From Rhodanobacteraceae bacterium (lineage in GTDB: Bacteria; Acidobacteriota; Terriglobia; Terriglobales; Acidobacteriaceae), in NCBI GenBank assembly GCA_025350865.1, contig JANXWZ010000083.1, positions 1-33,204 of the forward strand: a DNA stretch of 33,204 bases. The letters are read 5' to 3'. Positions 25,155 to 32,615 of this stretch are shown piece by piece (within the stretch, counting starts at the first letter, position 1; each line of letters starts with the position of its first letter). Made by a program: the position numbers and the translations under genes. Below the pieces are notes generated by a model. That model saw nothing but the letters and a program-made list of their open reading frames with translations, was not told where the DNA came from and did no database searches.

Positions 25155-26582
25155 TCATCGCAACGGTAAGGCCGCAGCTGCTGCTAATCCCCCCTCCACC
25201 AGCAACTGTTCCAGCTTCCCATCCGGCATCGTGTACGTCGTCACCGTCACGCTCTGCCCGCCCGCAAACCCCACCGTAAATGATCGGAACGTCATCCCGC
25301 CGTGCAGCGATTCGCTCTTCTTCGAGACGCTTGCGACAGCACCCAGCGGTTTCAGACTCGACCCGAAATCCCCCAGCGTCTCCGCCGAAAAATAGAAGTT
25401 CGCATCGCTCGTAAACAGCGAGCGGTCGATTTTCCTCTCCTGCAGTCCGGCCATAATCGCCTTCAGCTGCGTCTCCTCCGGCCCGGCCACGCTCGCGACC
25501 ACCGTTGCCGGCTTCGCCACCACTAATTTGGCCAGCGCACTCGCGATCTCGCCCGCCGCCGAGCTCGCCTCCTGGTTCGTCAGCACCGCGATCGCAATCT
25601 TCTCATCCGGCAGAACCATGTTCTCGGCAACAAATCCGCCCACTTCGCCCGAGTGTTCCAGAATTCTGTGCCCATTCTGGGTCAGTACGCTGATGCCCAG
25701 CCCATACCGAGTCGGCTTGCCATCCTTCAGCTTCTCCGCCGTCTCAAACGCCTCATACGACGCCGGCTTTAGCAGCTTCTGATCCATGATGGCTAGGTCC
25801 CACTTCAGAAGGTCGGCCACCGGCATCGCCAGGCTCGCGTCGCCGAAGTACCAGCCCGGCGCCTCCAGGATCGCCGGCCGCAGCGGCGCCAGCGCACGAC
25901 GCTCATAACCCTGCACCTCCAGCCGGGCCCGATCCGTATCCAGATCCAGCGCGCCACTCAACCCCACCGGATTCAAAACCCTCTGCTGCAGAAACGTAAA
26001 GAACGGCATCCCGCTTGCTTTCTCGACGATCAATGCCGCCAGCACGAAGTTCGTATTGCTGTACTGCCACTGCGTTCCCGGCTCGAAGTCCAGTGGCTTG
26101 CCCGCCCACTCCTCCACCATCTTCAGCGGGTCGCCCGCCTTCGTCCACGCCGGAATCGTGTAGTCCTGCGGCGCATAATCCTCATATCCCGAGGTATGCG
26201 AGAGCAGCTCCCGCAGCGTAATCTCATTGGCCCGCGTCAGCTTCGGAAACCACTTGCTCACCGTGTCGTCGAGCTTCAGCTTCCCATCCTCCTGCAGCAA
26301 CAGAATGCAGGTCGCCGTAAACTGCTTCGAGATCGACCCCACCGGATAACTCATCGCCGCGGTAGCCTTCAACTCGGGCTTCAAACGCGCGTCGCCATAA
26401 GCCTGCGTAAACACAATCTTGCCGCCCTGCACGATCCCCACCGAAGCGCTCGGCACCCCGGTCTTCTCCACCACATGCCTGATCGCCGCATCCACCGCCG
26501 CCTTGGTATCCGCAGGCATCTCCTGCGCCCGCAACGACCCCAAACCCATCAACACCACCGCACCAACCATCAAACCCTTCAT
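25155..26582 (-). CDS. secreted serine hydrolase, beta-lactamase class C family
   Basis: The 475-residue protein has a signal peptide (MKGLMVGAVVLMGLGSLRAQ) and the three motifs of class C beta-lactamases and related esterases/peptidases: SxxK in VGSISKQF (Ser about 83), YxN in WQYSNTNF (about 155), and HxG in LEHSGEVGG. A C-terminal extension of about 100 residues (from VASVAGPEETQL) follows the catalytic domain, as in many non-lactamase members. Substrate could be a D-amino acid peptide or ester; antibiotic resistance should not be assumed. The ATG at 26582 has GGAGGG 7 nt upstream and is preferred to the upstream alternative at 26597. Confidence 0.87.
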   Translation of the reverse strand: MKGLMVGAVVLMGLGSLRAQEMPADTKAAVDAAIRHVVEKTGVPSASVGIVQGGKIVFTQAYGDARLKPELKATAAMSYPVGSISKQFTATCILLLQEDGKLKLDDTVSKWFPKLTRANEITLRELLSHTSGYEDYAPQDYTIPAWTKAGDPLKMVEEWAGKPLDFEPGTQWQYSNTNFVLAALIVEKASGMPFFTFLQQRVLNPVGLSGALDLDTDRARLEVQGYERRALAPLRPAILEAPGWYFGDASLAMPVADLLKWDLAIMDQKLLKPASYEAFETAEKLKDGKPTRYGLGISVLTQNGHRILEHSGEVGGFVAENMVLPDEKIAIAVLTNQEASSAAGEIASALAKLVVAKPATVVASVAGPEETQLKAIMAGLQERKIDRSLFTSDANFYFSAETLGDFGSSLKPLGAVASVSKKSESLHGGMTFRSFTVGFAGGQSVTVTTYTMPDGKLEQLLVEGGLAAAAALPLR

Positions 26583-26634
26583 CGAAACTCCCTCCATTAC
26601 TCATCGGCTTTGAGTACGCTACAACTTGCTGAGG

Positions 26635-26694
26635 TCATTCTGAGCGAAGCGAAGAATCTCCGTATTTCGCCCCTGTAGTTGCCCTTGCTTCTGA
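26635..26694. repeat. CTGAGCGAAGCGAAG-type intergenic repeat
   Basis: TCATTCTGAGCGAAGCGAAG followed by AATCTCCGTATTTCGCCCC lies 50 bp upstream of the hydrolase start. It shares its core with the element at 20803-20860. Together with the next element it fills most of the gap before the acetyltransferase gene. Confidence 0.6.
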
Positions 26695-26696
26695 GA

Positions 26697-26766
26697 TACA
26701 CCCAGACTTCAGTCCGGGGTCACCGAGCCCAGGAAAAATGCGGGCTTTAGCCCCCGTGACACGGTC
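26697..26766. repeat. GCGGGCTTTAGCCCC-type repeat
   Basis: ACTTCAGTCCGGGGTCAC and GCGGGCTTTAGCCCCCGTGAC each contain a small palindrome (GGGCTttAGCCC in the second), and GTCAC/GTGAC form longer-range arms. Motifs of the form 'GGGCTTTAGCCC' and 'GACTTCAGTC' recur between genes in Acidobacteria. It ends about 28 bp before the acetyltransferase start. Confidence 0.5.
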
Positions 26767-26793
26767 TATTACACCCTGCAATAACTTTCCCTT

Positions 26794-27318
26794 TTGCACA
26801 TTCCCGCACTCCACACCCTCATCGAGCAATCCATAAGGGGCCTCCAAACGAACGACTACACCCCCGCCCAGATCGCTAGCGCCCTCGGCAACGCCCTCGG
26901 ACTCGACACCCAACTCGTCGCCGACCAGACCTACTTCATCGCCGAGCCAGCCGACCAGCCAGGGGCGTTGGCCGGATGCGGCGGCTGGAGCTTCCGCAAG
27001 ACACTCTTCGGCAGCGACCACGGACCCGGTCGAACTGGAGAAATTGTCGACCCCACATCAGACGCTGCCAAAATCCGCGCCATCTTCATCCACCCCGACT
27101 TCGCCCGTCGCGGCCTGGGCACCCTCATTCTGTCCCACTGCGAAGTCGCTGCCACCCATGCTGGCTTCCGCCGCTTCGAAATGGGCTCCACCCTCACCGG
27201 CATCCCCCTCTATCGGCGACGTGGCTACCGGGATGTCGACCTCGTCGACATCCCGCTACCCAACGGTGAGGTACTGCCAATTCTGCACATGGAAAAGTTT
27301 TCCACAGGAGCCGAATAG
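26794..27318 (+). CDS. GNAT-family N-acetyltransferase, N-terminus possibly lost
   Basis: The 174-residue frame has the GNAT core: AGCGGWSFRK, KIRAIFIHPDFARRGLGTLILSHCE (acetyl-CoA loop RRGLGT) and GFRRFEMGSTLTGIPLYRRRGY. It would transfer an acetyl group to an unknown amine. The frame opens only at a TTG (26794) after a TAA at 26782, and has no ribosome binding site. The first residues, IPALHTLIEQSI, correspond to helix 1 of the fold, so the usual first beta strand (about 8-10 residues) is absent. Two intergenic repeats end just upstream, so a repeat insertion or deletion may have removed the original start. It may be a pseudogene or a gene with a weak TTG start. Confidence 0.7.
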   Translation: MHIPALHTLIEQSIRGLQTNDYTPAQIASALGNALGLDTQLVADQTYFIAEPADQPGALAGCGGWSFRKTLFGSDHGPGRTGEIVDPTSDAAKIRAIFIHPDFARRGLGTLILSHCEVAATHAGFRRFEMGSTLTGIPLYRRRGYRDVDLVDIPLPNGEVLPILHMEKFSTGAE

Positions 27319-27694
27319 AGGAACGCAGTCCCATTTTGGGAATTGATAAAAACTGTCATCGAGAACTGGAATCGGCAACCCAGCTGTCTTGACCCCAAAC
27401 CCGGAATCAAACCGCCCGCAAGATTCAGAAATCAAAAACAAATAAGCCACTTACAGAGGAAGAGCACGTTAAGGGCCGCACAAAAGGAACCTCAAACGGA
27501 AGTTGTAATCACTACTTTGACAACAGAAACGGTTACCTCGGTAACAATCTCTGTTAATTACACTCTTAGATAACTCATTTTATTGGACTTAACGATGATT
27601 ACATCCTATGGTTACTTCAGTTGGTTTGTCCAGCGACATTTCAAATCCAGCAACAAAACTGCAACCAAAGATGTACTTAGAAAGGGTCCTCTAT
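27319..27694. other. AT-richer intergenic region upstream of the small secreted peptide
   Basis: No convincing gene is present. The sequence is clearly richer in A/T than its surroundings. TTGACA at 27517-27522 is a good -35 candidate, but the best -10 (TAACAAT from 27542) is 19 bp away. An inverted repeat, GTTACC/GGTAAC at 27532-27545, lies within that spacer and could be a regulator site. A 76-codon frame at 27343-27573 has no ribosome binding site or coding character. Confidence 0.45.
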
Positions 27695-27883
27695 ATGAAG
27701 CTTATCGCACGCATCTTCGCTCTGTCCCTCGTTGTCACCGGCGCCGTCGCCTCCACCCACCTCGCCAACGCGTCGCAGCCCACCGTCTCCGCGAAGGTTA
27801 GCGCTCTGCCCATCCCCGTGTGCCCCCCGGACGATCCGAACGGCTGCGGTTTCGGCGGCCCCGGTTTTACCGCCTCTCGCTAA
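27695..27883 (+). CDS. small secreted peptide with Pro/Gly/Cys-rich tail
   Basis: The 62-residue product starts at ATG 27695 with GAAAGGG 9 nt upstream. Residues 1-26 form a signal peptide (MKLIARIFALSLVV, cleavage near HLANA). The mature part of about 35 residues has a short polar stretch and then PVCPPDDPNGCGFGGPGF, with two cysteines eight residues apart that could form a disulfide. I do not recognise the family. Longer starts in the same frame (27608) add an N-terminus that is unlike a signal peptide. The hairpin that follows is immediately upstream of the next gene, and it could both end this message and regulate that gene. Confidence 0.6.
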   Translation: MKLIARIFALSLVVTGAVASTHLANASQPTVSAKVSALPIPVCPPDDPNGCGFGGPGFTASR

Positions 27884-27912
27884 GTAACCACTGAAAAAAT
27901 CTTTAGGTTGCA

Positions 27913-27952
27913 AAACCCCTCCCAGACGTTATGATGGCGTCAGGAGGGGTTT
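27913..27952 (+). promoter_or_regulatory. hairpin sequestering the ribosome binding site of the 7-TM protein gene
   Basis: AAACCCCTCC (27913-27922) pairs exactly with GGAGGGGTTT (27943-27952). Inside, GACG (27925-27928) pairs with CGTC (27938-27941). The 3' arm holds GGAGGGG, the only Shine-Dalgarno of the gene starting at 27956. In the folded RNA the site would be masked, so this may be an RNA thermometer, translational switch or protein target. No T-run follows, so it is not a standard terminator. Confidence 0.65.
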
Positions 27953-27955
27953 GCC

Positions 27956-28831
27956 ATGGATCATCACGCCTTAGTCGCTCTGTTCACCTACATTGAACTT
28001 GCGAGCTGCCTCTTTGCCCTCTGCTTGATGCAGTACCGGCGTCAGATTAGCCAATACAAACCGCTTGCGTTCCTCCTGATTACCCGTGTTCTGACCCAGG
28101 CTATCTCGCTTCCTTTGGAAACCATGTCAGGTCACCAGCTCTCGCGGTCCGCCGCGTATCACATTTACTTCTACGTTTACTGGACCAGCTATGCGGTTGA
28201 GGCGATTCTCGGATTCCTGATTATTTATGGGATCTACAATCTTGCCATGGCCCCCCTTCGCGGGCTGCAACGACTCGGCATGCTGATGTTCCGTTGGGCC
28301 GCAGGTATCGCAGCCGCAATCGCCGTTACCATGGCCTTCGGTCCTCACGCAGCCACGAGCAGCTTCGTTCTCCGCGTCATCACGCAGCTACAACAGACGC
28401 AAAGTGTCCTGACTCTCTGCATGTTGTTATTTGTCTGCATGGCTATTCGTCCGATGGGACTTTCCCACCGCAGCAAGATTTTTGGCGTCAGCCTTGGTCT
28501 CGGGTTTCTGGCGACGACACAGCTCGTCTCTTCCGCCTGGTTGACGCAATACAAAGCGCTCTACTCGATGATCGACGTCTTGAATGGTTCGGCGGTTTGC
28601 ATCGCCCTCGCCATCTGGATCGGTTACTTCGCCATCCCCGAGCCGAAGCGCCGGATGATCGTCCTGCCAACCACGTCACCCTTCCTCCGCTGGAACCAGA
28701 TCTCGCTCGCTCTGGGCGACGAGCCGGGTTACGTCGCACTCGGCAACATCACACCGGATATGTTCGCACCGGCAGAAGTTGAAGTGATGCGCCGCGCTTC
28801 CATGAAGATGAGTTACCCGGTAGCAAACTAG
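27956..28831 (+). CDS. seven-transmembrane protein of unknown function
   Basis: The 291-residue product has about seven hydrophobic segments across residues 1-230: for example ALVALFTYIELASCLFALCL, LAFLLITRVLTQAISLPL, AILGFLIIYGIYNLAM, WAAGIAAAIAVTMAFG, VLTLCMLLFVCMAI, FGVSLGLGFLATTQLV and GSAVCIALAIWIGYFAI. A cytosolic C-terminal tail of about 60 residues follows, starting PEPKRRM. I recognise it as a type seen in Terriglobia but know no function. The tail might be a signalling or interaction segment. Translation depends on a GGAGGGG buried in the hairpin at 27913-27952. A clear terminator follows. Confidence 0.8.
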   Translation: MDHHALVALFTYIELASCLFALCLMQYRRQISQYKPLAFLLITRVLTQAISLPLETMSGHQLSRSAAYHIYFYVYWTSYAVEAILGFLIIYGIYNLAMAPLRGLQRLGMLMFRWAAGIAAAIAVTMAFGPHAATSSFVLRVITQLQQTQSVLTLCMLLFVCMAIRPMGLSHRSKIFGVSLGLGFLATTQLVSSAWLTQYKALYSMIDVLNGSAVCIALAIWIGYFAIPEPKRRMIVLPTTSPFLRWNQISLALGDEPGYVALGNITPDMFAPAEVEVMRRASMKMSYPVAN

Positions 28832-28857
28832 AGTTCTGGGTCTTCCCATCAACGAAG

Positions 28858-28882
28858 AGGCCACCCAATCGGGTGGCCTTTT
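28858..28882 (+). terminator. intrinsic terminator of the 7-TM protein gene
   Basis: AGGCCACCC (28858-28866) pairs with GGGTGGCCT (28871-28879) over AATC, followed by TTTT. It lies between convergent genes and ends 31 bp before the minus-strand stop at 28914; on the minus strand the tail is only TCTTC, so it would be weaker there. Confidence 0.8.
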
Positions 28883-28913
28883 CCATTTGTCACTCTGTCT
28901 GTTTCGCGAAGAC

Positions 28914-29495
28914 TCAGTCGCCGCGCCCACTAAAGGTCCATTTCCGGACCGGCCCGACATCAACATGCACAAACTGCGACACCGGATAGTACCCGACACC
29001 GCCGCTTCCCAGAGATAGCGCTACATCGCGCAACGCCCGCGTCTGTACGCCCGGCACCCGGATATCGATCGCCCTGGCCTGCATGTGCTGGCTGTTCTTT
29101 GCCACCCCGGTTGCGGCGCTCCGCCCACGCAGAAACGCGTTGCTCCACGGTGTCCTGTAGCCGCACACGATATCGATCACGCCATTCGGCTTGCCAAGCT
29201 TCACCATCACAGAATTCAGCAGGTCGAATTCCTTCGGATCGTACTGGCTCACATCGTTTGTGCGGTGGTCGCGGAGAAAGTAGTTCAGCTTCTCGATCGC
29301 ATCCGGAAGATACTTTTCACCCACCCGGTACACGACATCGATCGACTCGCCCGTATGCAAATGGTGCAGGTGCAGCGTGAACCGCTTCTCCACCTTGCCG
29401 TCGCCTTCACTTGCCTTCGATTGTCCAGCAAATCCGAACAATAACGTAGCCGTGGCCGTCATGGCCACAACCTTCTTCAATCGCAGGCTAAGCAT
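28914..29495 (-). CDS. DUF882 / YcbK-like peptidase M15-type protein
   Basis: The 193-residue protein has a signal peptide (MLSLRLKKVVAMTATATLLF, cleavage near QSKAS) and the M15A-like zinc motif: His137 and Asp144 in SQHMQARAIDIRV and His177 in FVHVDVGPVR. YcbK-family relatives (for example MepK) are murein endopeptidases. The substrate would be peptidoglycan crosslinks in the periplasm, but this member has not been tested. ATG 29495 follows GGGAG by about 6 nt. It converges on the 7-TM protein gene, with the terminator between them. Confidence 0.85.
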   Translation of the reverse strand: MLSLRLKKVVAMTATATLLFGFAGQSKASEGDGKVEKRFTLHLHHLHTGESIDVVYRVGEKYLPDAIEKLNYFLRDHRTNDVSQYDPKEFDLLNSVMVKLGKPNGVIDIVCGYRTPWSNAFLRGRSAATGVAKNSQHMQARAIDIRVPGVQTRALRDVALSLGSGGVGYYPVSQFVHVDVGPVRKWTFSGRGD

Positions 29496-29672
29496 TCACA
29501 CTCCCGGGGGTCTTGATTCTTTGCGGCACGGAATGGGAAACGCGAATCGAATCCGCAAAATCTCATTCCCTTCATCCATTCTAAATTGCCCAGGTGTCAC
29601 CCGGGTCTGATGGCGGTAATTGGTTTGTCGTACCGGACCCGTTCAACCAACAGACTGGTGTCGGTCCAGACG

Positions 29673-30725
29673 CTAGTGAGCATCCGACTTGAAAATCTGC
29701 TCCGCGAAGAAGTTGTCCACCTTCGCCTGATCCCTGAGCATTTCGAAGTAAGCGCCCTTCAGTAGCTGCGACCTGTTGTCATGCAGACCCTGGCGAATCT
29801 TCTGCTGAATCGCCGGCTCCGAAACATCGTGCTGCCCGGCCGGGTCCTTCGAGATCAGTTCGAAGATGGCAAACCCGCCAACCTTCTTCGGGTCCTGCGG
29901 ATCGGGAAACGGAATGATGTCCGTCACGCCACCCGCCTTCAGCCTGGAGATGGCAGCGAACACCTGCGGGTTGTGCGAGAGGTCGGTCTCGGCGACGTAT
30001 CCCATATCGCCGCCGTTGGTCGAGGTCTGCGGATTCTCCGAGAAGTTCATCGCCAGCGATCCAAAGTCTTCGCCCGATTCCGCCCGGTTATGCAGCGCCT
30101 GAATTTTCTTCTTGGCCTCGGCCTCGCTGGTCGCCTTCGAGCCCTGCAAATTGCCCGGTCGCGGATTCGGAGCCGTCGTCACCACAATCTGCGCCATGTG
30201 ATACTGCGTCTCGATATTGTTGAACTCGCTCTTATGCAGCGCGTAGTAGCTCGCAATGTCCGAGTCCGACACCGTAATCTTCGAGTCAATCTCCTTGTGC
30301 AGCAACTTGTTCACGGTCAGCGTCCGTCGCAGGTCGCGCTTCACGTCGTCGATCGATGTCTTGTGCTCGGCCAGCCGCTGGTTGAACTGCTCCTCCGTGT
30401 AAGGAGCCTTCATCTCGGCGAACTTGGCGTCCACCTCTTCCGGCGTCGCGGTCAAATTCATCTTGGCCGCGCGCTGCTGAATAATCTCTTCCGGGATCAG
30501 CTGTTCGTCCAGCAGGCCGAGCCGCAGGGCATCGGCCTGCTCCGGCGACGGCTTCTCCTGCTGCTGAGCCTCGCCGCGCTGAGCTTCATACGCCTTGTCC
30601 AGTTCGGCACGCAGTATCGGATGTCCGTTGACCGTTGCCACCACATCGGCCGGTTGCGTAGTCTTGCAGCCCGCCATGAAGATGCAAAGCGTGGCTATTG
30701 GGAGAGCAGCGAAAGTCTTCGACAC
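29673..30725 (-). CDS. PpiC/SurA-type peptidylprolyl isomerase lipoprotein
   Basis: About 350 residues with a lipoprotein signal ending in FMAGC, so the chain should be lipid-anchored in the envelope. A SurA-like N-terminal helical domain (VATVNGHPILRAELDKAYEAQ to YTEEQFNQRLAEHKTSIDD) is followed by a parvulin domain (QYHMAQIVVTT, EDFGSLAMNFSENPQT, GGDMGYV, GGVTDIIPFP). It would assist folding of secreted or outer-membrane proteins, such as the TonB-dependent receptor type. I chose GTG 30725, because AGAGG lies 10 nt upstream and the signal peptide becomes standard (MSKTFAALPIATLC). An ATG at 30749 is possible; the longest frame to 30824 is not likely. The TonB-like gene is upstream on the same strand. 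Confidence 0.85.
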   Translation of the reverse strand: MSKTFAALPIATLCIFMAGCKTTQPADVVATVNGHPILRAELDKAYEAQRGEAQQQEKPSPEQADALRLGLLDEQLIPEEIIQQRAAKMNLTATPEEVDAKFAEMKAPYTEEQFNQRLAEHKTSIDDVKRDLRRTLTVNKLLHKEIDSKITVSDSDIASYYALHKSEFNNIETQYHMAQIVVTTAPNPRPGNLQGSKATSEAEAKKKIQALHNRAESGEDFGSLAMNFSENPQTSTNGGDMGYVAETDLSHNPQVFAAISRLKAGGVTDIIPFPDPQDPKKVGGFAIFELISKDPAGQHDVSEPAIQQKIRQGLHDNRSQLLKGAYFEMLRDQAKVDNFFAEQIFKSDAH

Positions 30726-30842
30726 AGATTGCAAACCTCTATCTTCCATTGTCCGACATTTTCCAGTACCGCGTATATCCAACCATTCCAAAACCGTGCC
30801 CCATTCATCGCGCCGTTGTTCCATGCGATGAGTGGGATCGGG

Positions 30843-31910
30843 CTAGAAATCATCCGCCTGCGCATTGCGCGAGATGACGAACTGAATCCGAAGTTCCAGG
30901 TTCGGCCCCTTGTACGCCGTCGGCAGCGGAGCAAACTGTCCCACACCCGTAATGGCTCCCCACGCCGCCTTGTCGATCGCGCGGTCATGCGTGCTGTCGT
31001 CCAGGTGCATCGCACTCACCACGCCGTTCGGTTCAATCGTGAACCGGATCAACGTGGTCCCTTCTTTGCTCAACGGGGGGTAGCACTCTTCGGGAATCAG
31101 CGGCAGCCAGCCAGCCTTCACCATGCGCAATAGCCGCTTGATGTAATCCGTAAAGTCGACACCCCGCGTATCGGAGAGAATCTCAACGCCCGTCCCGGCT
31201 CCCTGCTGCCCAACCTTGGACCCGGTCCCTGCAGTAGCCCGTCCTCCGCTCGGACGCGCCTGCCCTGCCGCTCTCATCGCATCGGCTATGCTCTGCCCCG
31301 GACTCTGCGGTGCAGGATTTTGAGGCATTGGCGAATCCGGAATCGCCGACTGGCGCGGCGGCTGTGGAGGCTGCGGCGTCGGGGCCGACGGAAGACTATT
31401 CTGCGCCACCGCTGGTGGAGCGGCCTGCGGCAACGGCGCCGGAGCAGGCGCAGGCGCAGGCGTCGGCTGTGGCGGAGCCTGCACGGCCTTGGCCGCTTCG
31501 TTGGCCCGCTGCATCGCCTGCAGCTGTTCAATGATCTTGCGATCCAACTTCGGCGGCGGCTTCACCGGCTTCGGCGGGGTCTTGGTCAAATCATGATTCA
31601 GCGCCATCTCCGTCAGGCGTTCTTTCTCCCGGATAGACGCTGCCGTCGGCACGATCGTTCCAGTATGAAAGATGTACTTCGGCCCATAAACCAGCAGCCA
31701 GGCCAGCGCGAGGTAAAAGATCACCGAGATGTAGATCGATTCGCGGAAACGGCTCTTCGCCTGATCGCCTTCGAGCGAGTCCAGCAGATGAACCAGTTCC
31801 GTGTGGTCCAGCTCGCCGTGCCGTCGAGTCGAAACCTTGAGCGGCTCGGAAGCCGGCGGTTGCGGGGGCGCAGCAGGTGCCGGATTCGGAGGCGTTTCGG
31901 TAGGAGGCAT
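30843..31910 (-). CDS. TonB-like energy transducer family protein
   Basis: The 355-residue protein has a cytosolic N-terminus, a single transmembrane helix (IYISVIFYLALAWLLVYG, about residues 59-76), a long Pro/Ala/Gln-rich linker (about 115-215) and a C-terminal TonB-type domain (GVDFTDYIKRLLRMVKAGWLPL to IRFTIEPNGVVSAMHL to NLELRIQFVIS). TonB and TolA proteins bridge the inner membrane to outer-membrane receptors. This one could energise receptors, but its N-terminal 55 residues before the helix are unusual for TonB. No ExbB or ExbD gene is in the window. ATG 31910 lacks a strong ribosome binding site. It is divergent from the MogA-like gene, 135 bp away. Confidence 0.82.
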   Translation of the reverse strand: MPPTETPPNPAPAAPPQPPASEPLKVSTRRHGELDHTELVHLLDSLEGDQAKSRFRESIYISVIFYLALAWLLVYGPKYIFHTGTIVPTAASIREKERLTEMALNHDLTKTPPKPVKPPPKLDRKIIEQLQAMQRANEAAKAVQAPPQPTPAPAPAPAPLPQAAPPAVAQNSLPSAPTPQPPQPPRQSAIPDSPMPQNPAPQSPGQSIADAMRAAGQARPSGGRATAGTGSKVGQQGAGTGVEILSDTRGVDFTDYIKRLLRMVKAGWLPLIPEECYPPLSKEGTTLIRFTIEPNGVVSAMHLDDSTHDRAIDKAAWGAITGVGQFAPLPTAYKGPNLELRIQFVISRNAQADDF

Positions 31911-32045
31911 CAGGTCTGTCTATTGGTAGACGTACGGTCAAGGCGTGTGGCTTCATCAGTCGCCAGACTCGGTAGCCGCTTTATCAAGTGTAGATGAATC
32001 CGCCACCCTACGCTCCCCACGCCATTGCAGCGGTAGACTGTAGCA

Positions 32046-32615
32046 GTGAACCCAAGCTTTCGAAGCGGCACCCGTGCCGTCGTCCTTACCATCAGCGACC
32101 GCTGCGCGGCCAGCACGCAGGTGGATCGCTCCGGCCCAGCCGTCGTCGCGCTCCTGCGGCAATCCGGCATTGGCGAAGTAACCGCCGAGACCCTGCCCGA
32201 CGAACTCGACCTCATAGCCCACGCCCTGCGCCACCACGCCGCCGAGGCTGACCTGATCGTCACCACTGGCGGCACCGGTCTGGCCCCCCGCGACGTCACC
32301 CCCGAGGCAACACTCATGGTGTGCGATCGCACCGTCGACGGCCTAAGCGAACGCATGCGCAGTGAAGGCCTGAAGCACACCCCGACCGCCGCCCTCAGTC
32401 GCGCCGTGTGCGGCACCATCGGCAGCACGCTCGTTATCAACCTACCAGGCAGCGTCAACGGAGCGGAAACATCGCTCGCCGCCATCCTGCCCATCCTGCC
32501 CCACGCCGTCGACCTGCTCAACGGCCACACCGCCCACAACCCGCCGGGTGAACACTCTTCGGGTGCCCCATCTCGTTCAGCTTCATCGAACGAGGTGGGG
32601 GATGACAAGCCATGA
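32046..32615 (+). CDS. MogA/MoaB-family molybdenum cofactor protein
   Basis: The 189-residue protein shows the MoCF domain: AVVLTISDRCAAS, DLIVTTGGTGLAPRDVTPEA and INLPGSVNGAETSL. Relatives adenylylate molybdopterin (MogA) or act earlier (MoaB); which applies here cannot be decided. The start is GTG 32046 with no clear ribosome binding site. The last ~20 residues (from about GEHSSGAPSRSASSNEVGDD) come from a copy of the hairpin repeat that has been read through, so this tail is probably recent and dispensable. The stop overlaps the DedA-family start by 4 nt (ATGA). Confidence 0.9.
   Translation: MNPSFRSGTRAVVLTISDRCAASTQVDRSGPAVVALLRQSGIGEVTAETLPDELDLIAHALRHHAAEADLIVTTGGTGLAPRDVTPEATLMVCDRTVDGLSERMRSEGLKHTPTAALSRAVCGTIGSTLVINLPGSVNGAETSLAAILPILPHAVDLLNGHTAHNPPGEHSSGAPSRSASSNEVGDDKP
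32555..32607. repeat. hairpin intergenic repeat, copy C, inside the MogA-like reading frame
   Basis: CCCCATCTCGTTC (about 32566-32578) pairs with GAACGAGGTGGGG (32588-32600) with a single G-U pair, over a 9-nt loop. It belongs with copies A and B. It is read in frame as the C-terminus of the MogA-like protein, and its GAGGTGGGGG arm lies 10 nt upstream of the DedA-family start, serving as the Shine-Dalgarno. Confidence 0.75.

Noticed and set aside
25155..26582. Antibiotic-resistance beta-lactamase
   Set aside because: The SxxK/YxN/HxG motifs are shared with esterases and peptidases, and the C-terminal extension fits those; resistance cannot be claimed.
27343..27573. A 76-codon frame upstream of the small secreted peptide
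   Set aside because: No ribosome binding site, no signal peptide and AT-rich non-coding character.
29781..31133. A 450-codon open frame on the plus strand
   Set aside because: It lies antisense to the PpiC-type and TonB-like genes, has low-complexity Arg/Leu-rich content and no domain; it is a by-product of high GC.
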